This document shows positions 1 to 7,496 of a stretch of 10,695 nucleotides of DNA, piece after piece (position 1 is the first letter of the stretch; every line of letters starts with the position of its first letter). The DNA is from Polynucleobacter meluiroseus. GTDB taxonomy: Bacteria > Verrucomicrobiota > Verrucomicrobiia > Opitutales > UBA953. The position numbers were made by a program, and so were the translations under genes. The stretch covers positions 1 through 10,695 of the forward strand of contig CALPIW020000035.1 of the NCBI GenBank assembly GCA_943323725.2, in the 5' to 3' direction. The notes beneath the pieces are model-generated. The model had not been told where the DNA came from. It made no database searches and saw only the letters and a program-made list of their open reading frames with translations.

Positions 1-1003
1 CCGAGGGGATCATGTTCTGGTCGAGGCGCACGGCGTGGCCAGGGAAGATCTGTTCGAGGCGACGGAGCACGTCCTTGCGGACGAACTCGATCGTCTCTTG
101 GTAACGCAGTGAAAGCACCTGAGTGATCGTACCGCGGTTGAACTGCTGGTCGCCCACGCCCTTGTCGCCGTCCTTCCAGATGGTCTGGTTGACGTCGGTC
201 TCGCGATGGAGCGCCGAGCCGAAGCGCTGCTTGAGGTCCTCGGCCGTCTCACGGCTGATGCGCAGCGCGACGCTGAGGTCGTTGGTGAGATGCTCGCCGC
301 CCACGGGGATCGAGCCCGCGCAGAGGATGTGCTCCTTGTAGTAGAGGATCCAGTCGGTCGTGCCGGCGCCCATGTCGATGACGAGCACCCCGCCCTGCTT
401 GTCGGCGTCGCTCGCCGTCGCGCAGGCGGCGGCGTGGGAGGCGAGGATGAAGTCGCGGACGCGGATGCTCAGGCCGTTGACCATGCCCACGCGCATGCGC
501 ATGTTGCCTTCTTCCATCGTCACGCGCCAGAAATTCACCTCGAGACGCTTGCCCGTCATGCCGACGGCGTTGCCGATCGGACGGTTGTCCAGCATCGTCG
601 GCTGGCGCATGTAGAGCAGCGTGCTGCGTCCCGCCGGCGGCTCGAGGCGCTTGGCCGAGGCGATGGCGTCCGCGACGTCCTTGGCGGTGACCTTGCCGTC
701 GTGCGCAGGCACGGCGATGAAGCCCTTCACGCGCTCGCCTTCGGCGGCCGGTCCGGACAACGAGAGGTAGACCTGTTCGACCGCGCGCCCGGAGCCGCGC
801 TCGATGTCGTTCACGACCTCATGCACGCAATGGGTGAGCTTCTCGAGGTCGGTGACGGTGCCTTTGACGACGCCTTCGGTGCGGCGCTCGCTGAAGCTGA
901 GCATGCGGGCCTTGCCGTCGATGACCTGTCCGAGGAGGCTGGCGGTCTTGTGCGTGCCGATATCGATGACGGCGATGAGGGAAGGAAGGGGTTTGGGGGT
1001 CAT
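1..1003 (-). CDS. ftsA: Cell division protein FtsA (partial, C-terminus off the left edge)
   Basis: FtsA is an actin-fold ATP-binding protein that tethers FtsZ polymers to the inner membrane and recruits later divisome proteins. The frame is open from the ATG at 1003 to the window edge, giving 334 residues of a family usually around 400 or more. Visible are the phosphate-1 strand (IDIGTHKTASLLG, about residues 13-25), the 1C-type subdomain region (about 80-160, with VKGFIAVPAHDGKVTAKDV), the phosphate-2 motif VLVIDMGAGTTDW (206-218; the usual second Gly is Ala) and GGEHLTNDLS (235-244). The final ATP-binding LTGG motif and the C-terminal membrane-targeting helix would lie outside the window. 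Its ATG overlaps the ftsQ stop (ATGA) and has no Shine-Dalgarno sequence, so translation is probably coupled to ftsQ. ftsZ would be expected next. Identification is firm from motifs plus position. Confidence 0.96.
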   Translation of the reverse strand, partial: MTPKPLPSLIAVIDIGTHKTASLLGQVIDGKARMLSFSERRTEGVVKGTVTDLEKLTHCVHEVVNDIERGSGRAVEQVYLSLSGPAAEGERVKGFIAVPAHDGKVTAKDVADAIASAKRLEPPAGRSTLLYMRQPTMLDNRPIGNAVGMTGKRLEVNFWRVTMEEGNMRMRVGMVNGLSIRVRDFILASHAAACATASDADKQGGVLVIDMGAGTTDWILYYKEHILCAGSIPVGGEHLTNDLSVALRISRETAEDLKQRFGSALHRETDVNQTIWKDGDKGVGDQQFNRGTITQVLSLRYQETIEFVRKDVLRRLEQIFPGHAVRLDQNMIPS

Positions 1004-1989
1004 CGGAGAGGGAGGGCGGCGGGGGCGGTGACGGGGACGAGGCGAGGTTCAGGGACGGGCGAAGCGGCGTTGGTGCGGTTCTGGATGGACATCTTGAGCA
1101 CGTAGGCCGACGCGGTGGTGCCGGGCCGGCGCAGGAGTTCGTCGACGTTGATGCGGCCGAGCAGCACGAGCTCGTTACGCCAGTTGGCGGTGGAGAAGAC
1201 GATCTCGACCAAGGCGGGGCGGTCCATCGGCTGGGTGCCGGGGCGGACGGTGACGCGGAGGTTCGAGCCGGGCGAATCCTCCTGCGCGCCGAAGCAGTCG
1301 CGCAGCGAGACGGCCGACCACTGCTTGTAGAGCTGCGGATAGCTCGTGCGCACGGTCAGCAGGAAGGGCGCGGCGATCTCGATGCCGTCGATGAGCAGGT
1401 CGTCATCCGTCCCGGTCGAACGGAAATGCTGGATCTCCGGCAGGTTGCGGACCGCCTGTTCGGGGTAACCGACGCCGGCGAAGGTCTTTCCGTCGGCGGC
1501 CACGAGACGCACCTGCATCGCGGCGTTCTTCTCGGCGAGGCTCACGATCTTGGCGACGGCGAGCCGCTCGCGCAGGGTGATCTCGAGCGTGCCGTCGCCG
1601 CGCCGGCGCACGTCGGCCGCGACGACCTGGTTGTCGGCCTCGAGCTCGGCCTTGATGGAACGGACGTCACGCGCGAAGCCTTCGGGGCCCGCGGCGACGA
1701 CCTTCTTCACGAAGGCTTCGGCAAGGAAGCCGTCCGTCTGGAAACGCAGCTTGGCGGCAGGAGCGCCCGCCGTGGACTCGTCGACGGCCCACCAGAGCAG
1801 CGCGAGGAGCACGCCGAGGAAGAGCGCGGCGACGACGGTCGGCAGTTTGGAACGCACGACGCGCTTACGGCCGAGTTCGCCGGCCGGCACGCGCTGCACG
1901 TCCTGCGGCACGAGGGCGCGCCAGTCACGGTCGGCCTGCCCGCGGAAGGCGTCGCGACGTCGGCCGAACAAGGAATCGAAGAGGCCCAT
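1000..1989 (-). CDS. ftsQ: Cell division protein FtsQ
   Basis: FtsQ is a bitopic inner-membrane protein that links early and late divisome proteins, in many bacteria through FtsB and FtsL. The 329-residue product has a basic cytoplasmic N-terminus (1-48), one hydrophobic segment (about 49-69, containing VVAALFLGVLLALLWW) and a periplasmic remainder. Residues about 80-148 have POTRA character: a strand, a helix with IKAELEADNQVVAADV, and the typical ending GTLEITLRERLAVAKI. It continues into the FtsQ-type segment LVAADGKTF...NLPEI (162-186). Sequence similarity in this family is low, so the call rests on topology, the POTRA ending and the place between ddl and ftsA. The start ATG lies 2 bases after the ddl stop without a visible Shine-Dalgarno sequence, implying coupling. 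The last 25 residues are Pro/Ala-rich and probably disordered. Confidence 0.92.
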   Translation of the reverse strand: MGLFDSLFGRRRDAFRGQADRDWRALVPQDVQRVPAGELGRKRVVRSKLPTVVAALFLGVLLALLWWAVDESTAGAPAAKLRFQTDGFLAEAFVKKVVAAGPEGFARDVRSIKAELEADNQVVAADVRRRGDGTLEITLRERLAVAKIVSLAEKNAAMQVRLVAADGKTFAGVGYPEQAVRNLPEIQHFRSTGTDDDLLIDGIEIAAPFLLTVRTSYPQLYKQWSAVSLRDCFGAQEDSPGSNLRVTVRPGTQPMDRPALVEIVFSTANWRNELVLLGRINVDELLRRPGTTASAYVLKMSIQNRTNAASPVPEPRLVPVTAPAALPLR

Positions 1990-1991
1990 GG

Positions 1992-2915
1992 TCAGCGGCG
2001 GTCGGGTTGGGTGGCGCGCGCGAGGGCCAGGGCGGCCATGCGGCGCACGAGCGCGGGGAAATCGAGCCCGACGCAGGAAGCGCTCTTGGGCATCAGGCTG
2101 GTGGCGGTCATGCCGGGCATCGTGTTGATCTCGAGGAAATAGAAGCGTCCGTCCGGCTCAAGGAAGACATCCGCGCGGGCGAAGTCCCGGCAGCCGCAGG
2201 CGGCGAAGAGGCGCGCGGCGGCCTCGCCGATGGCGGCGGTGAGCTCGGCGGGGATCGGCGCGGGGAAGAGGTACTCCGAGGCGCCCTTGGTGTACTTGGT
2301 CTGGTAATCGTAGACCCCGGTGAGCGGGACGATCTCGACGAGGCCCATGGGGCGCCCGTCCAGCAGGCCGATCGACATCTCGCGACCGCGGAGGCGGCGT
2401 TCGGCCATCCACTGCCCGGAGGCGGGAATCTCGGCCAGGGCCTTGGCCACGGCGGCCTCCCCTTCCAGCATGTAGAGACCGACGCTGCTGCCCTGGTCGG
2501 AGGGCTTGATCACCAGATGTTCGCCCAAGGCGGCCACGAGCGCGGCGGCCGTCGGCTTGGCGGCGCCCGCGAAGGCGACTTCGGGAATGGCCGGGACCCC
2601 GGCGGCGCGCATGGCCTGCTTGGTCGCGACCTTATCCATGCAGAGCCGGTTGGCGGCCGAAGCGCAGCCGGCGAAGGCGATCCCGCGGGCTTCGAGTTCG
2701 GCTTGGGCGCGGCCGTCTTCGCCCCAGCCGCCGTGCAGGACGGGGAAGACGACGTGCTGGGCGGCATCGAGCCAATCGGGCAAGGCATCGGTCATCAGTT
2801 CGACGAGCCGGGCGCCGGGCAGGACTTCGGCCACGGCCTTGCCGGAACGGAGCGAGACCTCACGTTCGGAGGAAAGACCTCCGCAGAGAATGACGATCTG
2901 GGGCGCGGTGGTCAT
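1992..2915 (-). CDS. ddl: D-alanine--D-alanine ligase
   Basis: Ddl joins two D-alanines using ATP in the cytoplasm, giving the dipeptide that MurF adds to the precursor. The 307-residue product matches the usual DdlB length. It shows GGLSSEREVSLRSG (12-25) with the N-terminal catalytic Glu, HGGWGEDGRAQAELE (61-75), MDKVATK (93-99), the ATP-grasp motif VIKPSDQGSSVG (135-146), YDYQTKY (202-208) in the active-site loop, and the metal-binding end RADVF plus EINTMPGMTATSLMP (262-276). The usual Gly after the Gln in QGxLE is Ala here. I chose the ATG at 2915 because it is the Met just before the first beta strand, it overlaps the murCB stop as ATGA, and it follows a purine-rich AAGGAA. The frame stays open further upstream, but only as a shadow of murB. 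Identification is firm. Confidence 0.97.
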   Translation of the reverse strand: MTTAPQIVILCGGLSSEREVSLRSGKAVAEVLPGARLVELMTDALPDWLDAAQHVVFPVLHGGWGEDGRAQAELEARGIAFAGCASAANRLCMDKVATKQAMRAAGVPAIPEVAFAGAAKPTAAALVAALGEHLVIKPSDQGSSVGLYMLEGEAAVAKALAEIPASGQWMAERRLRGREMSIGLLDGRPMGLVEIVPLTGVYDYQTKYTKGASEYLFPAPIPAELTAAIGEAAARLFAACGCRDFARADVFLEPDGRFYFLEINTMPGMTATSLMPKSASCVGLDFPALVRRMAALALARATQPDRR

Positions 2916-5188
2916 AGGAGTTCCTTCCATTCGCGGCCGAGCGCGACGATCTCCGGCTGGAGTTCGACGCCCTGGCGGGCCTTCACCTCGGCGCGGACCG
3001 TCCGCATGAGCGCGAGGAAGTCCGCGGCCTTGGCGTCGCCGGCATTGACGAGGAAGTTGGCGTGGGTCGGCGAGACCGAGACGGGACCGACGGCGCGGCC
3101 TTTGAGCCCGCTGAGGTCGATGAGCCGGCCGGCCTTGTCGCCTTCGGGATTGCGGAAGACGCAACCGGCGCTCGCCTCGCGCGGCTGCGAGGCGCGGCGG
3201 CGCGCGGCCAGGTCGTCCATGCGACCGCGGATGGCGGCGGGATCGTCGGCCGTAGGGGAACGCAGGACGGCGGAGAGGACGACCGCGCCGTGCAGCTGCG
3301 GGCAATCGCGGTAGAGGGCGTCGAAACAGTCGCGGCGCGCGGCGCGCACGCGGCCCTGCGGCGTCAGCCATTCGATGGATTCGACGACGTCGAAGATCCA
3401 GCCGCCCATCGCGCCGGCGTTCATGCGCAAGGAGCCGCCGACGGTGCCGGGAATGCCTTCGAGGAATTCGAAGCCGGTGCGGCCTTCGCGCGCGGCCACG
3501 CCGCACAGCTCCTTGAGGCGGGTGCCGCCGCCGACGCGGAAACGGCCTTCGCCGAGGTCGGTCACGGCGCCCCAGCGGGCGGCGTCGAGATGCAGGATCA
3601 GGCCGTCGTAACCTTCGTCGGGTACGAGGAGATTGGAGCCGCGGCCGAGGACGAACCAGCGGAGATCGAGTTCGGCCGCCGCGCGCAGGAGGGTGACGAG
3701 GTCGTCGACGGAAGCGGGTTCGGCATACCAGCGGGCCGCGCCGCCGAGGCCCAGCGTGGTGCGACGGGCGAGCGGTTCGTTGGCGCGGAGGACGCAGTCC
3801 GGGGAAAGACGGCCGGCGACGAGGTCGGGCAGGTCCGCGGTCAGGACGCCTTCGCCGCGACGGCGCAGCACCTTGGCGTACGCCTCGGCGTCGCGCTCGA
3901 TGTCGCCTGCGCCCACGAAGGCCACCACGGTGTCGGCGCCCTCGGCGAGCGCGTCGAGCAAGGCCGGCAGCGTGCGACGGTCCTCGACGAGACGGTGCGC
4001 GGAACCGGCGACGATCGCGTCCGACCCGCCGCCTTCGACGGCGGCTTCGCCGGCGGAATAGACCGGGAGCACGAGCGCCTGGTCGGCCACGGCGAGCGCG
4101 TCGCGGAACTCGCGGGCATACTGGCGCGTGCGGGTGTGGCGATGCGGCTGGAAGACGACGAGCAAGCGGCCGGCGTGCGTCTCGCGCACCCACTGGAGGA
4201 GCGCCGCGATCTCCGTCGGATGATGGGCGTAGTCGGCGAGCACGCGCAGGCCGGTGCGTTCGAAGAGGACGTCCTGCCGGCGACGGATGCCGCGCCAGCG
4301 GGCGAGCGGTTCGGCGACGAGCCCGCCCGTGATGAAGTGCGTGACCGCGAGCGCGAGCGAGGCGTTCGAACGGTTGAAGGTGCCCGCGACCGGCAGGTTG
4401 AACTGGCCCGCGGGGAAACGTCCGCCGAGCGCCACGACCGAGGAGGCATGACCGCCCTGCACGAGCCGGCAGGAGTAATCGCCTTCGTCGCCGACCCGGA
4501 TGACCGGCACCTTGAGGCCGACGACGAGGCGCTCGAGCCGCGCGTTGCCGACGGGGATCACGACGGCGGAACGGGTACGTTCGAAGAGCGCCCGGAAGAC
4601 GGCTTCGAGCGCGGCCTCGTCGCGGTAATAATCGGGATGATCCCAGTCGAGGTTCACCGCCACGGTGACGTCGGGCGAGAACGCGCCGATCGTGCCGTCG
4701 CTCTCATCGACCTCCGCGACGACCCAGGGCGAAGCCGCCGAGGCGCGCGCGGGCGGGAACGTCGGGTCGCGGAAGAGGCCGCCGAGCACGTAGCCGAAGT
4801 CGGCGCCCGCGCTGGCGAGCGCGGCGACGAGCAGACCGCAGGTGGTGGTCTTGCCGTGGCTGCCGCACACGGCGACGAAGCGGCGCCCGGCGACGGCTTC
4901 GGCGAGGAGTTCGCCGCGACGCAAGGTACGCACGCCATGGCCTTCGGCGAGCGCGAGCGCGGGATGGCCGGGCTTCACCGCGCTGGAGCGGCCGACGACG
5001 GTCGGACGACGGCCCGCCGCCCAGGGGTCGCGCAGGAGCGGCACTTCGCCGTTGGCGAGCTGGAGCTCCATCGGGCTGCCGGTCGCGTCATCCCAGCCGG
5101 AGACTTCCCAGCCATCGTCTTTCAGGTAGAGCGCGAGCGGGCCGACGCCCATGCCGCACGCCCCGAGCATCCAGGCGGAACCGCTCAT
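2912..5188 (-). CDS. murC-murB: Bifunctional MurC-MurB fusion: UDP-MurNAc--L-alanine ligase / UDP-GlcNAc-enolpyruvate reductase
   Basis: One 758-residue polypeptide carries two consecutive cytoplasmic steps: MurB (C-terminal half) reduces UDP-GlcNAc-enolpyruvate to UDP-MurNAc, and MurC (N-terminal half) adds L-Ala. MurC, about 1-445: the dinucleotide-fold-like start MLGACGMGVGPLA, P-loop CGSHGKTTT (108-116), EVDESDG (159-165), NLDWDHPDY (179-187), DYAHHPTEI (319-327), VFQPHRHTRTR (345-355) and the MurC hallmark GAGDI (426-430). MurB, about 465-758: TTLGLGGAA, LGRGSNLLVPDEG (514-526), FEFLEGIPGTVGGSLRMNAGA (573-593), AGCVFRNPEGDKAGRLID (674-691) and PTHANFLVNAG. The general-acid residue, Ser in E. 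coli MurB, is Cys676 here. The linker is short and has no in-frame ATG or GTG between residues 441 and 480, so a separate murB start is unlikely. The ATG at 5188 overlaps the murG stop; a frame extension to 5239 lacks family character. Confidence 0.96.
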   Translation of the reverse strand: MSGSAWMLGACGMGVGPLALYLKDDGWEVSGWDDATGSPMELQLANGEVPLLRDPWAAGRRPTVVGRSSAVKPGHPALALAEGHGVRTLRRGELLAEAVAGRRFVAVCGSHGKTTTCGLLVAALASAGADFGYVLGGLFRDPTFPPARASAASPWVVAEVDESDGTIGAFSPDVTVAVNLDWDHPDYYRDEAALEAVFRALFERTRSAVVIPVGNARLERLVVGLKVPVIRVGDEGDYSCRLVQGGHASSVVALGGRFPAGQFNLPVAGTFNRSNASLALAVTHFITGGLVAEPLARWRGIRRRQDVLFERTGLRVLADYAHHPTEIAALLQWVRETHAGRLLVVFQPHRHTRTRQYAREFRDALAVADQALVLPVYSAGEAAVEGGGSDAIVAGSAHRLVEDRRTLPALLDALAEGADTVVAFVGAGDIERDAEAYAKVLRRRGEGVLTADLPDLVAGRLSPDCVLRANEPLARRTTLGLGGAARWYAEPASVDDLVTLLRAAAELDLRWFVLGRGSNLLVPDEGYDGLILHLDAARWGAVTDLGEGRFRVGGGTRLKELCGVAAREGRTGFEFLEGIPGTVGGSLRMNAGAMGGWIFDVVESIEWLTPQGRVRAARRDCFDALYRDCPQLHGAVVLSAVLRSPTADDPAAIRGRMDDLAARRRASQPREASAGCVFRNPEGDKAGRLIDLSGLKGRAVGPVSVSPTHANFLVNAGDAKAADFLALMRTVRAEVKARQGVELQPEIVALGREWKELL
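2921..2928 (-). promoter_or_regulatory. Shine-Dalgarno sequence of ddl
   Basis: On the minus strand GGAAGGAA lies five bases before the ddl ATG, inside the end of the murB coding region. It is one of only two recognisable ribosome binding sites in the window and supports the chosen ddl start. It would allow ddl to be initiated independently as well as by coupling through the ATGA overlap. Confidence 0.65.
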
Positions 5189-6264
5189 GCGGGGGCGCCG
5201 CCGGCGAGGGCGACGGTCTCCGTGGCGAGGGCTTCCCAACGGTTGCCCGCGTCGGCCAGCGCGAGCGCGTCACGCATGGCGGCGAGCGCCGTGTTGTCAT
5301 GCAGGCGGCCGAAGACGAGGGCGGCGAGGCGATCCAGTTCCGCCTCAGGCAGCAGGAGCGCGGCGCCGGTGCGCGCGCTCTCGCGGGCGTTGGCCGTCTG
5401 ATGGTCGTCGGCCGCGGACGGCAGCGGGATGAGGACGGCGGGCGTCCGGCAGGTCGCGAGTTCGGCGAGCGTGCCCGCGCCGGCGCGCGCGACGGCGAGG
5501 TCGGCGGCGGAATAGGCCGCGGCCATCTGATGGCAGAACGGCAGGAACTTCACCACGGACTGCGGCGTCCGCACCTCATCCTCGCGGCCGCCGGGGCCGG
5601 TAAGGCAGAGCACATGCACGCCGCGCTCGGCGAAATCCGCGAGATGGGCTTCGACCCAACGGTTGAGCCGGGCGGCACCTTGGCTGCCGCCGACGACGAG
5701 CACGAGACGGCCGGCGGGCGGCAGGCCGAGCGCGCGACGCGCGGCCTCGCGGGCTTCGGGGCGGATCTCGGCGCGCACGGGATAACCGGAATCATGCTGT
5801 CGCTCCGCGGCGACGCCCGGCAGACGGACGCCCGTGGGCAGGTGGACCGACGTCGCGAAACGCGCGATCAGCCGCACGGCCTTGCCGGGGTGGCGGTTCG
5901 CCTCGTGCACGAGGATGGGCACGCCGGCGAGGCGGCACGCGAGCGCGGGCGCGAGGCTCATGAAGCCGCCGAAACAGACGAGCACCGACGGACGGAACTC
6001 CCGCAGCAGGCGCCACGAAGACCAGACGGCGCCGAGGAGCGCGGGAAAGAAGAGCAGACGGCCGACGAGGCCCGGGCCGAAGCCGCGGCCCTTGCCCGGC
6101 ACGAAGCGCAGGCGCGGGTAATGCGCGGTCATGCGCGCGTCGACGGCCTTACGGCTGACGATCAGCCGGCATTCATGGCCTTCCTCGGTGAGCCGCTGGG
6201 CGAGGGCGATGCCGGGCGCGAGATGGCCGCCGGTACCGCCGCAGGCGAGCAGCACGCGGCTCAT
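5185..6264 (-). CDS. murG: Lipid II synthase MurG (UDP-GlcNAc transferase)
   Basis: MurG is a peripheral inner-membrane GT-B glycosyltransferase that moves GlcNAc from UDP-GlcNAc onto lipid I, giving lipid II, the substrate of FtsW encoded just upstream. The 359-residue product has the usual length and all signature regions: ACGGTGGHLAPGIALA (7-22), the membrane-associating hydrophobic patch around LVGRLLFFPALLG (66-78), VCFGGFMSLAPALA (96-109), LVHEANRHPGKAVRLIA (118-134), the donor-binding VVGGSQGAARLN (190-201), and the C-terminal RAGAGTLAEL (260-269) and IPLPSAADDHQTANA (279-293). The start at 6264 is set by the conserved glycine loop right after it, an ATGA overlap with the ftsW stop and a strong Shine-Dalgarno sequence. 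Its own stop overlaps the murCB start as ATGA. Identification is firm. Confidence 0.98.
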   Translation of the reverse strand: MSRVLLACGGTGGHLAPGIALAQRLTEEGHECRLIVSRKAVDARMTAHYPRLRFVPGKGRGFGPGLVGRLLFFPALLGAVWSSWRLLREFRPSVLVCFGGFMSLAPALACRLAGVPILVHEANRHPGKAVRLIARFATSVHLPTGVRLPGVAAERQHDSGYPVRAEIRPEAREAARRALGLPPAGRLVLVVGGSQGAARLNRWVEAHLADFAERGVHVLCLTGPGGREDEVRTPQSVVKFLPFCHQMAAAYSAADLAVARAGAGTLAELATCRTPAVLIPLPSAADDHQTANARESARTGAALLLPEAELDRLAALVFGRLHDNTALAAMRDALALADAGNRWEALATETVALAGGAPA

Positions 6265-7475
6265 GCGCGCGCCTCCTTCGGCTCGAAGGCCGGCTGGCCC
6301 GAGGCGCGGACGCAGTTGAGGATCAGGCCCACCATGCAGGCCATGATCACGAGATTGGTGCCGCCGTAGCTGATGAACGGGAGCGAGATGCCCTTGGTCG
6401 GCAGCAGGCCGGTGACGACGCCCATGTTGATGAGCGCCTGGAAGACCAGGAAGAGCGTGGCGCCGAGGCAGACGTTGAAACGATAGAGGTCGGCGGTGTG
6501 GCGCATCGCGCGGTAGGCGCACCAGAAGATGCCGAGGTACGCCAGCGCCACGAGCGTCGTGGCGGCGAGCCCGTACTCTTCGCCGATGACGGAGAAGACG
6601 AAGTCGGTGTGGGCCTCCGGAAGGTAGGCGCGCCCCTGCAGGCCGTTCGCGGCGCCCTTCCCCGTCAGGCCGCCGACGCCGAAGGCCACCATGCCTTCGA
6701 AGAGCTGATAAGCCTCGTCGCCGCGTTTCTCCCACGGCTCGAGGAACGAAGTGAAACGACGCAGACGGTTGGGCCAGTTGAGGATCAGGACGGTGAGGCC
6801 GCCGAGGCCGAGCAGGAAACTCGGGATGACGTAGGCCCAGCGGACGCCGGAGACCAGCATCATCACGCCGCCCACGGCGCAGCAGAGCAGGATCGTGCCG
6901 AGGTCGGGACCGAAGGCGATGCAGGCGGCGATGCCGAGCAGCACGCCGACCGGCTTGACGAAGCCTTCGCGGCAATCGATCCAGCCGCGGTCCGTGAAGA
7001 TGAACGGCTTGCGATCGCGCAGCCGGTAGAGCGGGAACTTGTTCGGCAAGGTATGCCGCTGCATGACCGCGAGGAAATGCGAGAGCACGAGGACCAGGGC
7101 GAGCTTGCCGAGGTCGGACGCCTGCAGGCGGAAGAAGCCGAAGTCGATCCAGCGCCAGGAGCCGTTGACCGAGACGCCGATGCCGGGCACGCGCGCGAGG
7201 ACCATCAGCCCGCAAGCGACCCAGAGGATCGGCACGCGCCAGGCGCGGGCCATGTCGAGGTCGAGCCGGAAGAACGCGAGGCCGGCGATGAACGCGACCG
7301 GCACGTAGGCCAGCTGGCGGTAGAAGGCGGCGGTGCGGTTGCTCGCCGAGAGCGAGATGCCCGCGCTGTACTGCACCATCAGGCCGAACAACGCCAGGGT
7401 CACGGCGAGCACGAAGATGCCGAGGGCGTACCCACCCAGGGCGCCCGGCTCCTCCTGCTTGACCTTGATGACCAT
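6261..7475 (-). CDS. ftsW: Septal peptidoglycan polymerase FtsW (SEDS family)
   Basis: FtsW is the polytopic inner-membrane glycosyltransferase that polymerises lipid II at the division site together with the class B PBP FtsI. The 404-residue product has about ten hydrophobic segments and the SEDS signatures: NGSWRWIDFG (104-113) followed by LQASDLGKLALVL, FGPDLGTIL (188-196), GGLTGKGAANGLQGRAYLPE (268-287), HTDFVFSVIGEEYG (289-302), and INMGVVTGLLPTKGISLPF then ISYGGTNL (349-375). Asp291 in HTDF corresponds to the extracellular-loop Asp described as essential in SEDS enzymes. FtsW rather than RodA is inferred from the dcw position. The loop of about 139-170 between two membrane segments is longer than I expect for FtsW. 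The ATG at 7475 has no clear Shine-Dalgarno sequence and follows the LysM gene by 21 bases; the stop overlaps murG. Confidence 0.95.
   Translation of the reverse strand: MVIKVKQEEPGALGGYALGIFVLAVTLALFGLMVQYSAGISLSASNRTAAFYRQLAYVPVAFIAGLAFFRLDLDMARAWRVPILWVACGLMVLARVPGIGVSVNGSWRWIDFGFFRLQASDLGKLALVLVLSHFLAVMQRHTLPNKFPLYRLRDRKPFIFTDRGWIDCREGFVKPVGVLLGIAACIAFGPDLGTILLCCAVGGVMMLVSGVRWAYVIPSFLLGLGGLTVLILNWPNRLRRFTSFLEPWEKRGDEAYQLFEGMVAFGVGGLTGKGAANGLQGRAYLPEAHTDFVFSVIGEEYGLAATTLVALAYLGIFWCAYRAMRHTADLYRFNVCLGATLFLVFQALINMGVVTGLLPTKGISLPFISYGGTNLVIMACMVGLILNCVRASGQPAFEPKEARA
6272..6278 (-). promoter_or_regulatory. Strong Shine-Dalgarno sequence of murG
   Basis: AAGGAGG on the minus strand lies seven bases before the murG ATG, within the last codons of ftsW. 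It is the best ribosome binding site in the window and fixes the murG start. It suggests murG is translated at a higher or more independent rate than neighbours that rely only on stop/start overlap. Confidence 0.8.
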
Positions 7476-7496
7476 GGCGTGCGGCGGCGCGGCGGC
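7476..7496. other. 21-base spacer between the LysM gene and ftsW
   Basis: This short gap is a run of GCC/GCG-type repeats on the minus strand with no Shine-Dalgarno sequence, hairpin or promoter that I can recognise. It is the second of only two real gaps between genes in the window, and both border the LysM gene. Confidence 0.6.

Noticed and set aside
206..1105. A 299-residue plus-strand frame over ftsA
   Set aside because: It lies antisense to a complete run of FtsA motifs and has no family character.
3062..5401. A 779-residue open frame on the plus strand opposite murC-murB
   Set aside because: It has no recognisable domain and is very rich in Gly, Ala, Arg and Glu/Asp, the composition expected when a GC-rich gene is read from the opposite strand. 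The minus strand carries clear MurC and MurB motifs throughout.
5185..7215. Extension of the murG frame upstream of 6264 (same strand)
   Set aside because: The added residues are Arg/Pro-rich and overlap ftsW in another frame. The conserved glycine loop, the Shine-Dalgarno sequence and the ATGA overlap all place the murG start at 6264.
7476..7496. A GC hairpin terminator between the LysM gene and ftsW
   Set aside because: The GCC/GCG run is low in complexity, lacks a T tract, and stands in the middle of an operon that clearly continues.
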